The notes: a model not told the origin generated them from the sequence alone. A stretch of DNA of 53,028 bases from Verrucomicrobiales bacterium (GCA_016793645.1 JAEUHD010000320.1:1-53028), one strand, 5' to 3'; counted from the first letter of the stretch, positions 1 to 8,437 are shown. Numbers and translations: made by a program.

Positions 1-40
1 GAAGAGAGCACTCCCGCTCCTTCGGCACGAAACACAATAC

Positions 41-631
41 ATGAGCACCACCGAAGTCACTGTCACCTCACCGACCGATCCGCAGAGCGTCACTTCACCC
101 CTGATGCAGGCCGTCGATTCCGCCGCCCACCAGGGCGCGAGAGCCATCCGGTCCCAACGCCAACCGCGCGAATGGAAGCTGGTCGCCATTCGGGATTGTC
201 CGACCCCCTCGCAAGTGCAGGAATGCGATACACCGGAACGGGCGGCCGACTACTGGCGGCTGCATGTGCAGACCAATCCGTACTTCAATCCGGAAGTCGA
301 ATTCTTCGTGGTCCTGATGCTCAACACGCGCCGGCGGATCAAGGGACACACCATCGTCGGAATGGGAATTCTCGATTCTGTACTGGTTCACCCTCGGGAA
401 ATCTTCCGAGTGGCCATCGTGGCCAGTGCCCATGCAGTCATCCTGATGCACAACCATCCTGGAGGGGACCCTAGTCCATCAACGGCCGACCTCCGCACCA
501 CCCGTGACCTCATCCGGGCGGGTCAACTCCTGAGGATCGAAGTCCTCGATCACGTCATCATCGGCCAGTCCGCACCCGACCGGGCTCGTCACTACTCATC
601 GCTTAAGGAGCTTGGTCATTTTTACGCGTGA
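41..631 (+). CDS. RadC-family JAMM/MPN protein (stand-alone JAB domain)
   Basis: The 196-residue product carries a JAB/MPN domain of the RadC type over roughly residues 75-195. The metal motif HxHx10D is complete (H137, H139, D150), with an acidic partner near E87 in EFFVVLML, so a metal-dependent hydrolase fold is likely. The N-terminal helix-hairpin-helix part of full-length RadC (about 225 residues) is not visible; the first ~45 residues are low-complexity and Ser/Thr/Pro-rich. In vivo function of RadC proteins is unsettled. Solo RadC-like proteins are common on plasmids, prophages and genomic islands, which fits the possible att scar 420 bp downstream. The ATG start has no clear Shine-Dalgarno. 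A strong hairpin follows the stop. Confidence 0.9.
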   Translation: MSTTEVTVTSPTDPQSVTSPLMQAVDSAAHQGARAIRSQRQPREWKLVAIRDCPTPSQVQECDTPERAADYWRLHVQTNPYFNPEVEFFVVLMLNTRRRIKGHTIVGMGILDSVLVHPREIFRVAIVASAHAVILMHNHPGGDPSPSTADLRTTRDLIRAGQLLRIEVLDHVIIGQSAPDRARHYSSLKELGHFYA

Positions 632-652
632 CGGCGAATGGGTCGCCCGCAG

Positions 653-684
653 CCATCGCTGCCGATTTCCGGCGGCGATGGTTT
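653..684 (+). terminator. Hairpin after radC-like gene, candidate terminator
   Basis: An inverted repeat begins 22 bases after the radC-like stop: CCATCGCTGCCG (653-664) pairs with CGGCGGCGATGG (670-681) across a 5-base loop, with one G-T wobble. It is followed only by TTT, so it is a weak intrinsic terminator by T-run but a strong stem. Confidence 0.45.
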
Positions 685-917
685 CGCCCGCGCAAATTAG
701 GTCATCGAAAGGCTCCCGGCCGTCGCAAAAAGCTTCTCAGCTTCCCGTGGTGAAGCGATTCGCCAAGCAGCCAACTGTTGGGCAGGCTCCAATGGGGCTA
801 GAAGCACGGACTCGAGCACGCGGCTGCACTTTGCCAGCACACGATGTGGATGTGAGGGCAATCGACGTTGATGTGGCCGGGAGTGGCGAAAGCGATCACC
901 GGAGAGTGTACCGGTTT

Positions 918-1034
918 TTCCGAACAATTCCGAACAGCAAAATTTCGTAATGGTTCGCAAAATCGTTCACTGTGATAAATTGAAAAACCCGAAAAATCTC
1001 CAATGTTTACGCACCCTTGCTACACTTTTGCGAA
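918..1034. repeat. AT-rich stretch with short direct and inverted repeats
   Basis: This stretch is clearly more AT-rich than its surroundings. It contains a direct repeat TTCCGAACA at 918-926 and 928-936 and an inverted pair TTCGCAAAA (954-962) / TTTTGCGAA (1026-1034). The rest of 685-1186 shows no convincing gene. Arrays of short arm-type repeats beside a tRNA 3' end would suit a tyrosine-integrase attachment site, but this is inference. Confidence 0.4.
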
Positions 1035-1052
1035 ATAATGACAAATCGAAAA

Positions 1053-1081
1053 TCCGGGTTCGACCCCCGCCCCGTGCACCA
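1053..1081 (+). other. tRNA/tmRNA 3'-end fragment, possible attachment-site scar
   Basis: The sequence reads as the last part of a tRNA or tmRNA: T-arm CCGGG-TTCGACC-CCCG (four of five pairs), then a seven-base acceptor strand CCCGTGC, discriminator A and CCA ending at 1081. The upstream 60 bases are AT-rich and do not fold into a D-arm or anticodon arm, so this is not a complete tRNA. Such orphan 3' ends are typical of the distal att site of an integrated element. In this orientation the element would lie to the left, containing the radC-like gene, and the intact tRNA would be outside the window. Confidence 0.45.
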
Positions 1082-1186
1082 TTTCCGTCCTCTCGGGTGA
1101 AGGTTGCCCTGATCCCGCGCACCGACCCCTTCAACTTTCCCTTCGGATTGCGACTTTCGCCATCGTCGTCACCGTTGCGGCAAGGA

Positions 1187-1795
1187 ATGTCCGCCCACCA
1201 ACTCCATCCGCATCCCCGCTCCGCCGCCTTGAGGGAGTGGCTGCGAACCCACGCCGAGTTTCTTCGTCCGTGGACCGGCAGGCTGTTTCGATTTCAAACG
1301 TTGGCCTATCCGGCGCCGAAGGATGTGCTCAGCGGACGGGGTGCCAAGGACCGTGGCGGTCGATGGAATCCACCCGGCCTTGCGACACTCTACGGCAGTA
1401 CCACCGACACAACCGCTCTGGAAGAGTGCAAGGCTAACGACCGATACTACGGCGTCGTCACCACCAGTCCGCGGTTGTTGGTGGCCATTGAAGCGAGACT
1501 GGATCGGGTGCTGGATCTGTCCGACGTCTCCATCCGCCGCTCCCTCGGGGTAACGCTGGAGGAACTGGCGTCCGAAGACTGGCGCAAGCTGCTGAACGCC
1601 CATCGAGAAAGCTTCGGCCAGGCCTTGGGTCGCGCCGTGGCAGAAGCCGGCGGCCACGGCCTGCTGGCCCGTTCCGCAACCGTTGCCCGCGGCCTCAATG
1701 TCGCCATCTTCACCCAGCAGATGACCACCACCACGCGGCTTTCTTTGGTCGAAGGTGAATCGCTTGCGAAATTGGCCGGCAGAACGAAGAGTTGA
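1187..1795 (+). CDS. RES-domain toxin (putative NAD+-degrading)
   Basis: The product (202 residues from ATG 1187) has a RES domain: GRLFRF with R35, GGRWNPPG at 57-64, a LYGSTTDTTALEE block with Y69 and E79/E80, and the C-terminal SATVARGLNVAIF strand. RES proteins of the Xre-RES toxin-antitoxin class deplete cellular NAD+, so this is most likely a bacteriostatic toxin. The reading frame is open back to 950, but the extra N-terminus is low-complexity and runs through the tRNA-like fragment, so ATG 1187 is preferred; its AAGGA lies too close to be an ideal ribosome site. The DUF2384 antitoxin gene follows directly, so the order is toxin first; most described Xre-RES pairs place the antitoxin first. 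Confidence 0.85.
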   Translation: MSAHQLHPHPRSAALREWLRTHAEFLRPWTGRLFRFQTLAYPAPKDVLSGRGAKDRGGRWNPPGLATLYGSTTDTTALEECKANDRYYGVVTTSPRLLVAIEARLDRVLDLSDVSIRRSLGVTLEELASEDWRKLLNAHRESFGQALGRAVAEAGGHGLLARSATVARGLNVAIFTQQMTTTTRLSLVEGESLAKLAGRTKS

Positions 1796-1833
1796 ATCAT
1801 GCATTTTTGCAGGCTACTTTGCACGCAGAAGTT

Positions 1834-2238
1834 ATGGCCACGATCACTCGAAAGAACAAGGCGATCCCTGAGGGTCTCGATTCGTTCCGATTCGCTCATC
1901 GCGACGCGAAGACCTACTCCGACTTGTTGCGGCATTACCGTAGCAAGTTTGCCCTGTCGCAGCCGTTGGTCGTGCGTCTGACGGGCTTTTCACCCCGTTC
2001 CGTGGCCAAGTGGAGCCAGGGTGAATCGCCGTCCCCAAAGCAGGAGAAGGCCTTGGTCGAAATGGATCGGTTGCTCGACGGATTGGCGAGGGTGATGGAA
2101 CCGGTCCAAGTGGGCCGCTGGTTGAAGTCGCCCAACGCCGCCTTCGATGGCTCGACACCCCTTCAGGTCGTCGAGCGCGGTGAACTCGACCGAATCTGGC
2201 GGATGCTCTTCGACCTCGAATCCGGCCAGCCGGGGTAG
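1834..2238 (+). CDS. Xre/MbcA/ParS-type antitoxin (DUF2384 toxin-binding domain)
   Basis: The 134-residue product has a helix-turn-helix-like segment at about 42-72 (RLTGFSPRSVAKWSQG) and a C-terminal DUF2384-type toxin-binding domain at about 75-127, ending in VGRWLKSPNAAFDGSTPLQ and a final LDRIWRMLFDLE helix. It should neutralise the upstream RES toxin and autoregulate the pair. An in-frame TTG at 1792 would overlap the toxin stop by four bases, giving translational coupling and a longer N-terminus (MNHAFLQATLHAEV); ATG 1834 gives the better protein start. The choice between the two starts is uncertain. Confidence 0.8.
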   Translation: MATITRKNKAIPEGLDSFRFAHRDAKTYSDLLRHYRSKFALSQPLVVRLTGFSPRSVAKWSQGESPSPKQEKALVEMDRLLDGLARVMEPVQVGRWLKSPNAAFDGSTPLQVVERGELDRIWRMLFDLESGQPG

Positions 2239-2427
2239 CGAAGCACATCGCTGACCCGGGCGCTCAAAATCCGGGACCAAATCCAGAAGCTTCAGACGGA
2301 GCTGGAGCAATTGGGAGCGCGCAGCACCCTGGAAGTCATTCTCCCCGAGTTGCACGATCCCCGGAATGGCCGCATCGACGCCCAAAAGGTGGCTTCGATT
2401 CGCTGTACCTCGCCGGCGATCCAGTGA
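2239..2427 (+). pseudogene. Remnant of a second antitoxin-like gene
   Basis: The frame continues straight after the antitoxin TAG and reads SLTRALKIRDQIQKLQTELE, then LHDPRNGRIDAQKVAS, then a stop. The charged coiled-coil KIRDQIQKLQTELEQL and the HDPRNGRIDAQKVA segment resemble N-terminal parts of DUF2384 antitoxin-like proteins as I remember them. No ATG, GTG or TTG precedes it; the codon where an ATG would be expected reads ACA. Similarity is lost after KVAS, where the next frame takes over with RES-like sequence. I read it as a decayed, non-expressed fragment. Confidence 0.5.
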
Positions 2428-2561
2428 CGGCACTCGCTGAGGTGAACAGTCTGGTCCTACTTCCAGGCGGACCGATCTCCACACCGTCGCCTCCCTGCAC
2501 ACTCTTCGCCGTTCAGGGTGTCGTCAGCCGGGTACTCGACCTCATCCCAATCCGGATCTGA
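2397..2561 (+). pseudogene. Remnant of a second RES-domain toxin
   Basis: In the frame beginning at 2397 the sequence reads DSLYLAGDPVTALAEVNSLV and further on VVSRVLDL before a stop at 2559-2561. The LYLAxDPxTALAEV and SRVLDL blocks are hallmarks of RES domains. The conserved N-terminal part (LxRxGGRWNP) and the C-terminal third are absent, and the fragment fuses out of frame to the antitoxin remnant. This suggests an internal deletion of an antitoxin-first pair. It would not encode a working toxin. Confidence 0.55.
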
Positions 2562-2569
2562 ACGACCAA

Positions 2570-2908
2570 ATGATCCAGTTCTGGGTGGAACACGCTCAAA
2601 CGGCGTTCCCCGCGAATGTGCACCTGATCCCGCCGCCTCGGGGCGACCCACGCCCCGGGTGGCGAAAAGCGACACCCATTCCGCGGAGAAAGAGCCCGGA
2701 CGTCCCGCGGTCGAAAACACCGGAATACCTCCCCGAAGTGGTAAGCCTGGGATTCTTCCACTCGCAGGCGGTGGGTGAGCATCCCGGGTATTACGTGTCC
2801 GCCCTGGCGATCCTTTGGTTTCAGCACGATTTTGGTGTTTCCCCCGAGGCGACCGCCGCCATCGCCAAAATCGACTGGGAATCGCTCGCGGTGGACATCC
2901 TCGGCTGA
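2570..2908 (+). CDS. Hypothetical protein, possibly a gene fragment
   Basis: This frame encodes 112 residues from ATG 2570. The first half is Pro/Arg-rich and unconvincing. The second half (about 50-112) is protein-like, with LGFFHSQAVGEHPGYYVSAL, ILWFQHDFGV and a closing AIAKIDWESLAVDIL helix. That ending recalls small accessory proteins whose C-terminus has a WFQ...IDWESLA pattern, but I cannot name the family. The same frame is open upstream to about 2542 (HPNPDLNDQ), so the annotated ATG may not be the original start. It lies in the toxin-antitoxin debris and may itself be decaying. From 2909 to 3087 I see nothing. Confidence 0.35.
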   Translation: MIQFWVEHAQTAFPANVHLIPPPRGDPRPGWRKATPIPRRKSPDVPRSKTPEYLPEVVSLGFFHSQAVGEHPGYYVSALAILWFQHDFGVSPEATAAIAKIDWESLAVDILG

Positions 2909-3087
2909 TGGGCGGATCCATCCGAGCGGTCTGGACTCCGTCGGAATCGCTCCGAATCTGGATGTGGTGAACACGGAATACCGCGACCTCGGGATTCACT
3001 GATCCGGGACTCGACGGTCTGACAATGGGACTTGTTTGAAGCGTTCCCGGAGGAGTACACGTTCCATTAGTCAAAGACCCGGTCACC

Positions 3088-5847
3088 ATGAACTCAACTG
3101 CTGCCCTGCTGGTATTGTTGGCGGCGTGCTCCCTTCCCGCACGCGCCGTGGTGGTCGCGGGAAGGGGGGCCGCCAACCGGACGGTCACCGTGCCCCTGTC
3201 CCCCGTCACGGCCGCGGACCTGGATCTCCCGGAACGCGACATCCGGGACGTCCTCTCCCAACTTCCGGCGACCAGATCCCGCGAGGATCTCACCACGGCA
3301 CGCCAATATCCTCCATTCAGCAGCCTGGGAAGCGAAGCTGCGGTGGGAGAGCGACTGGACCTCCTGCTGAAGGCGTCCCTCCGCTCGGTGGAAGTCCTGA
3401 GGAATGAGGACCGGTCCGCCGCGTCCGCCGTCACCCACCTGCTCAATTCCGGGCGACTCGGCCTCGCCTTCGGAGGGGTTCCAGGACAGGACTACGAGAT
3501 CCGCGATGACGGCTCCGGTCGTCCCGAAACCGCCGGTGCGTGGCTGTACCGGATTCCCTCCCCCAGGTCCGGTTCCAAGGAGATTCTCCCGCACGATCCC
3601 GACGGCTTTCGCCTCGCCCATACGCTCGGTACGGTGGGCTCCCTGATCACCCTCCCCGGGTATGCGGGCATCCCGCCCTCCCAACCCCAGGAACACGCGC
3701 AATGGGCTCACTCGATCCAACTCCGGGGATGGACGGTGCGCTCGAACGCACTGGACCGTCTGGAGCGCACGGCCACCACCCTGGCCGCCCTGTTGACCCG
3801 TCTGGAACTGCCCGAGGACAGCCGGGGGTTCGCCCGCGGCATCGGCCGCTCCCTGTTGAACGACACCTCCCTGACCCCGGGCGGGAAGCAGGACCGTGCC
3901 CGGGAACTGCTCGCGAATCTGTACGGGGACTGGATTCCGAAGGAGACCATCGACCTGCAGGCCCGCGGCTTTTACCGGGACACGCTGTCCGCCTACCTCG
4001 CCAATCGTCTTCCCTCCCGCAACGGCTACAACGAACCCTTCAAGAAGGCGGGGTTCTTCGCGGTGTCCCTTCCCAGCCCGGGCACCGAACGCCCCTTCAA
4101 CACCTACATCGGCGGCGGGGCGACCCTGGTCACGCCCAACACCACGCCCCAGGTGACCTACGACAACCGGATCTTTCGCTTTACAGGACGCGCGGACGGC
4201 ACCCGGGAGACCGAGACGTTTGCCATTCCGGAACTGGGGGCGATCTCGATGGCGGGTGCGGACGACAACCGCCTGATTCTCGGGGGCCCCGACGCAACCT
4301 TTCAACGGTTTCACTTCTACGGGCTCGTCGATGCCAACCGGGACGGACGGGTCGAACCCGAGAGTCGCCGGAAATTGTTCTCCACGGACAAATTCCTCGG
4401 AGGCGCGTTCCTGCAATGGAATCCCGTCTCGGGCATCGGCACGGTCCTGGATCGCGGCACCCGGGATCTCCATGAATTCGACGGGAGCGATGCCGCGGGC
4501 TTTCCCACCGGCATTCGTTTCGTCGGATCCCTGGGCAATGAACGCACGGATGCGTGGCGATTCCAGTTCTCCCACGACGCACGGTGGACCCTGGGCTATC
4601 CCGAGTTCGCCGGTTCCATCACCCGGTACTCCCAGCATGTGGAATCCTTCTTCGACGACATGTTGAAGCGGTATGAGCCGCTGAGGCTGGCGGATTCGTT
4701 CGGTGAGTTCCGGCCGCCTCCGGCCCCGGCCGGTGTGGTGACGCCCAGTTCCCAGGCGCTGCAATTCATCGGCGGTGCCGACACGGAATACCGGTTTCAG
4801 ACGCAGGAGCCGGCCGGCTGGACCGACCGCGGCTCGGCGACCACGGATCCACTGGGGCGGGGCATCCTCGACCTGTCCGATGTCAGGACGGCATTGAAGT
4901 TGGGGGCCTACTTTCGGATTGCCTCCCTCGACGCCACGGAGTCCTCGCCCGCATTCGCCATCACCCGGGACCACACGGCCCCCGAGGTGGAACACCTTCG
5001 AGTCCGCTCGGGGGAACGCCTGCGCCTCGAATATTCGGCGCCCCCGAACGGGGAGGTCGCGTTGTGGGGCGGTGAAGCCCTGGGGACGTTTGAGGAACTG
5101 GAGACCCAGGAAACCTCATCCTTCGGCACCGGACTGTTTTCAGACTGCCTGCCCGAGCCAAACCCGTTCACCTTTTTTTGGGAAATCCGGGAGCAGAGTC
5201 CGAGGGTTCGAACCGAGATGGATTACTACTCGGTGCCGGTCGGCGTCCGCCGGACAATTTATCCGGGATGGAATGACCGCTACTACCCGGGAACGCAGTT
5301 TCGTCTCGACACCCCCGTCGGAGCCGCGGCGTCCCTGATGGTGCTGATCACGATGAACCCCCAAACGTCGGCCCTGCTGGCCACGGCGGGCACGTTCGGG
5401 GGAATGTCCCTCAACTACCGTCTGTACCAGAACGCGGTCTTCCTGGCCGCCCAGCAGACCGTCGTGATCCCCGACCTGCGCCGACTGCTGCACCCGCCGG
5501 TGCACGTGCTGCCCGGGGGATTCTTCGTGGTTCCGGTCCGATGCCTCGTCCTCGGAGGAAAGCATTACCCGATGGCCCAGTTCCGACTCGCGTTTCCCGA
5601 CCACTGTCCGGATGCCCACTGGCACGGAAACGTGGTCTTCCCCCTCGAAACACCGCAGGCCGGAATTCCGGACCCGGACCCGAACCGGTGCGGTTTTGGC
5701 TCCTACGAGGACATTCCCCAGGAGGAATTCCCACTCCTGTTCCAGGTCTGGCTCGAATTCCGGAAGCAGCACCTGCTCAGCTTCCTGAACGTTCCGCCCG
5801 CCTCCACGTCAGATCCGAATTGTGGTCCGGTGACTGCGCCGGAATAG
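3088..5847 (+). CDS. Large secreted protein of unknown function
   Basis: The 919-residue product begins with a clear Sec signal peptide (hydrophobic TAALLVLLAACS, cleavage near ARA-VV at about 20/21). The middle (about 330-480) alternates short beta-rich blocks, including FNTYIGGGATLVTPNTT and a run of DG/DD turns that could be propeller blades or an EF-hand-like DANRDGRVEPE loop. The C-terminus carries a DHCPDAHWHG block (H844xH846) followed by PDPDPNRCGFGSYEDIP. His-rich/Cys tails of this style recur in large secreted proteins of this phylum and could bind metal, but this is inference. No catalytic motif was recognised. It is followed 15 bases later by the solA-like gene on the same strand. 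Confidence 0.8.
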   Translation: MNSTAALLVLLAACSLPARAVVVAGRGAANRTVTVPLSPVTAADLDLPERDIRDVLSQLPATRSREDLTTARQYPPFSSLGSEAAVGERLDLLLKASLRSVEVLRNEDRSAASAVTHLLNSGRLGLAFGGVPGQDYEIRDDGSGRPETAGAWLYRIPSPRSGSKEILPHDPDGFRLAHTLGTVGSLITLPGYAGIPPSQPQEHAQWAHSIQLRGWTVRSNALDRLERTATTLAALLTRLELPEDSRGFARGIGRSLLNDTSLTPGGKQDRARELLANLYGDWIPKETIDLQARGFYRDTLSAYLANRLPSRNGYNEPFKKAGFFAVSLPSPGTERPFNTYIGGGATLVTPNTTPQVTYDNRIFRFTGRADGTRETETFAIPELGAISMAGADDNRLILGGPDATFQRFHFYGLVDANRDGRVEPESRRKLFSTDKFLGGAFLQWNPVSGIGTVLDRGTRDLHEFDGSDAAGFPTGIRFVGSLGNERTDAWRFQFSHDARWTLGYPEFAGSITRYSQHVESFFDDMLKRYEPLRLADSFGEFRPPPAPAGVVTPSSQALQFIGGADTEYRFQTQEPAGWTDRGSATTDPLGRGILDLSDVRTALKLGAYFRIASLDATESSPAFAITRDHTAPEVEHLRVRSGERLRLEYSAPPNGEVALWGGEALGTFEELETQETSSFGTGLFSDCLPEPNPFTFFWEIREQSPRVRTEMDYYSVPVGVRRTIYPGWNDRYYPGTQFRLDTPVGAAASLMVLITMNPQTSALLATAGTFGGMSLNYRLYQNAVFLAAQQTVVIPDLRRLLHPPVHVLPGGFFVVPVRCLVLGGKHYPMAQFRLAFPDHCPDAHWHGNVVFPLETPQAGIPDPDPNRCGFGSYEDIPQEEFPLLFQVWLEFRKQHLLSFLNVPPASTSDPNCGPVTAPE

Positions 5848-5862
5848 TCGCGGCATCGCCGC

Positions 5863-7014
5863 ATGAATCCCCCCTACGACGTCCTGGTGCTCGGCCTGGG
5901 CGGCATGGGCAGCGCCACCGCATGGCAACTGGCCCGCCGGGGGATGCGCGTGATCGGACTGGACCGCCATGGTCCCGCCCATGACCGGGGCTCCAGCCAC
6001 GGGCGCACCCGGGTCATCCGGCAGGCCTACTTTGAGCATCCGTCCTACGTCCCACTGCTGCAGCGCGCCTATGAACTCTGGCATGAGGCGGAGCGGGAAT
6101 CCGGCCATTCCCTGCTCACGCTCTGCGGCGGATTGATGATGGGAGCCCCCGACTCCGAGGTCGTCCTCGGCAGCATCCGCAGCGCCCAGGAGCACGGCCT
6201 TCCGCACGAGATCCTGGACGCGGCCGAGGTGCGGCGGCGGCACCCGCCGATCCATCTTCCGGACTCCCATATCGCCCTCTTCGAAACCCGCGCGGGCGTG
6301 GTGCACACCGAACGCGCCGTCCAGACCCACCTCGACCTGGCGCGCGCCTACGGGGCGACCCTGCGCTTTGGGGAACCCGCGCTTTCCTGGGAAGCCGACG
6401 GCGGGGGCGTCCGGGTGCGAACAGCCGGGAACACCTACCATGCCCAGCGCCTCGTCCTCACCCCGGGACCCTGGGCGCCTTCGCTCCTCGCCGATCTGGG
6501 GATCCCCTTGGAGGTGGAGCGCCAGGTGCTCTTCTGGTTTCAGCCGCGGACGGGCATCCGCGAGTTTCTTCCCGGGCGGTTCCCGATCTACATCTGGGAT
6601 CGGACCGGACAGCGCCAGCCCTATGGATTCCCGGCCCTCGACGGCCCGGACGGCGGGGTGAAGATCGCGTTGTTCCGGAGTCCGGACTCCGACCGGTGCA
6701 CGCCGGAGACCGTGGAGCGCGCCATCCGCGCTTCCGATGAGGAGTCGATGCGGGGGTGCCTGCGGGAACTGCTGCCGGATCTGGACGGCCCCCGGATTCA
6801 CGCCACGACCTGTCTCTACACGAATACGCCGGACCATCATTTCGTGGTCGGACTCCATCCACGGCACGGCGACCGTGTGGCGCTGGCGGCGGGATTCTCG
6901 GGACACGGATTCAAGTTCTGCAGCGTGATGGGGGAAGTCCTTGCGGACCTGGCGCTCACGGGAGAATCGGGCCACGACCTGTCCCTGTTCCGTCTGGACC
7001 GGTTTCAGAGCTGA
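5863..7014 (+). CDS. solA: FAD-dependent N-methyl amino acid oxidase (sarcosine/N-methyltryptophan oxidase family)
   Basis: The 383-residue product matches monomeric sarcosine oxidase / N-methyl-L-tryptophan oxidase in length and layout. An N-terminal Rossmann motif LGLGGMGSATAWQLARRG (about 10-27) binds FAD, followed by the family signature RGSSHGRTRVIRQAY. The TCLYTNTPDHHF block contains C317, the position where this family attaches FAD covalently. The enzyme would oxidatively demethylate N-methyl amino acids to the amine, formaldehyde and hydrogen peroxide in the cytoplasm. The exact substrate cannot be told from sequence. The start lies 15 bases after the upstream stop without an obvious Shine-Dalgarno. 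Confidence 0.85.
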   Translation: MNPPYDVLVLGLGGMGSATAWQLARRGMRVIGLDRHGPAHDRGSSHGRTRVIRQAYFEHPSYVPLLQRAYELWHEAERESGHSLLTLCGGLMMGAPDSEVVLGSIRSAQEHGLPHEILDAAEVRRRHPPIHLPDSHIALFETRAGVVHTERAVQTHLDLARAYGATLRFGEPALSWEADGGGVRVRTAGNTYHAQRLVLTPGPWAPSLLADLGIPLEVERQVLFWFQPRTGIREFLPGRFPIYIWDRTGQRQPYGFPALDGPDGGVKIALFRSPDSDRCTPETVERAIRASDEESMRGCLRELLPDLDGPRIHATTCLYTNTPDHHFVVGLHPRHGDRVALAAGFSGHGFKFCSVMGEVLADLALTGESGHDLSLFRLDRFQS

Positions 7015-7180
7015 TCGGACGCGGAACATATGGGGTACGGCAGCAGCGCCGCCGCTCTGGATCTCCGCCCCAACTGCGGAGCCTGCGAGTCTTCCCGTCC
7101 TTCGCGTCATCCGCGAGAAAGCGAGCGCTGTGCTCTCGCACCCCAGATGCGCGGACAAATGGCTTGCCCGCAACGAAGGC

Positions 7181-8437
7181 ATGCCCTTAGTGAAGCCCGT
7201 GCTTGCGGGGCGGCGTGCCATCCTGGCGTTGGTCGGTTTCCTGGTCCTAGGGGTCCCGGGGCTCCTGCGTGCCCAGATCGATCCCGATGCCCGCATGCTA
7301 GTCCAGGCCGGCTACAACCAACCGCTGGAGGGCCGCGGTCCCATTGCCGCCTACGCCTACCTTTACTGGAACCAGCCGAACTTTCCCTGGACCAACGCCA
7401 CCCTTCGAACCGCGATTTCGCCGGCCTACCTGGACGCCGAACTGGGGTTGAAGGATCTGCTGGGTGAAGGCACGTCCCTCGGACTCGGGCTCGCCGGGGG
7501 CGGATTCGCCGACAGCTATGCGGACATGCAGGGCGGCGAGTTGATCGACGCCGAGTCCTTCTTCGGCGCGGGGGCGGAAGGCAGCGTTTCCCTCTACCAC
7601 GTCTTCAACCCGATGCCCTCCGGCGAACGTCCCGACTCGCTCCGGGAGGTGCCGATCCAGTACGTCCTGAGAAACTCAATCCGGGGCTCCTTCTACTCCC
7701 CCAACGACGGGACGGCCCCGGATTTTGAAGTGCCCGGAACCGTCCCGACCTACAACATGCGAACGGGGCTTCGCTGGGGCGGGCGCGAGCCCGAGTTGTT
7801 CAAGGACGCCTTTGAAATCTCGGGCTGGTACGACCTGGTCATCCGTTCCCACGAGGAGACCTACGGATTCAACAACGACCTGACGCTGGTGGGCGTCTCG
7901 CAGCTCTACTGGGGGCGGCTGCTCTTCGCGCGCATGTTCCCCAACCGGTCCCACTTCGAAATCAGCGTGACGGGCGGAGGCAGCATCGATCCCGACCGCT
8001 TCACGGCCTTCCGCCTCGGCGGGGCCCTTCCCATGGGTGCCGAGTTCCCGCTGGTGATCCCGGGCTACTACTATCAGGAAATCAGCGCCCAGAGTTTCGC
8101 GCTCATTTCCGGCCAACTGCTCTGGCCGCTCACCCGGGACGGACGCTGGGAGGCCGGTGTCCTGGGAGCCGCCGCGCGGGTGAACTATCTGGAGGGATTC
8201 AGCCTGGGCCAGCCGTGGAACAGCGGCCTGGGCGGCGGGATCGCCTACCACTCGCCCTCGGGCGCCTGGCATGTCCTGGCGGGCTACGGCTACGGCTTCA
8301 ATGCCATCCGCAATGGCGACCGCGGCGCCAACAACATTGGCATCGTGGTGCAGTACGACTTCCGCAAGGACCAGGGGAGCTTCAAGGCCCTGTGGCAAAA
8401 CCTATCCCCCAGCAACTGGCGCGGCATCACCCGGTAG
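7181..8437 (+). CDS. Predicted outer-membrane or periplasmic beta-barrel-like protein
   Basis: From ATG 7181, preceded by GAAGG, the product is 418 residues. It opens with a signal peptide (AGRRAILALVGFLVLGVPGLLRAQ), and the remainder alternates aromatic-rich strands and Gly/Asp turns, for example AAYAYLYWNQPNFPW, AGYGYGFNAIRNGDRG and a late NIGIVVQYDFR strand. This suggests an outer-membrane barrel or beta-solenoid. The frame is open upstream to 6941, but that part overlaps the oxidase gene and is not protein-like. No enzyme motif was seen. The 8511 peptidase gene follows 73 bases later on the same strand. Confidence 0.7.
   Translation: MPLVKPVLAGRRAILALVGFLVLGVPGLLRAQIDPDARMLVQAGYNQPLEGRGPIAAYAYLYWNQPNFPWTNATLRTAISPAYLDAELGLKDLLGEGTSLGLGLAGGGFADSYADMQGGELIDAESFFGAGAEGSVSLYHVFNPMPSGERPDSLREVPIQYVLRNSIRGSFYSPNDGTAPDFEVPGTVPTYNMRTGLRWGGREPELFKDAFEISGWYDLVIRSHEETYGFNNDLTLVGVSQLYWGRLLFARMFPNRSHFEISVTGGGSIDPDRFTAFRLGGALPMGAEFPLVIPGYYYQEISAQSFALISGQLLWPLTRDGRWEAGVLGAAARVNYLEGFSLGQPWNSGLGGGIAYHSPSGAWHVLAGYGYGFNAIRNGDRGANNIGIVVQYDFRKDQGSFKALWQNLSPSNWRGITR

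Noticed and set aside
1053..1081. Complete tRNA gene
   Set aside because: Only the T-arm and acceptor 3' strand are visible; no D-arm, anticodon arm or matching 5' acceptor strand was found upstream.
2457..3446. A 329-codon minus-strand frame across the pseudogene region
   Set aside because: It overlaps the signal peptide of the 919-residue protein on the other strand and is Arg/Ser/Pro-rich shadow sequence.
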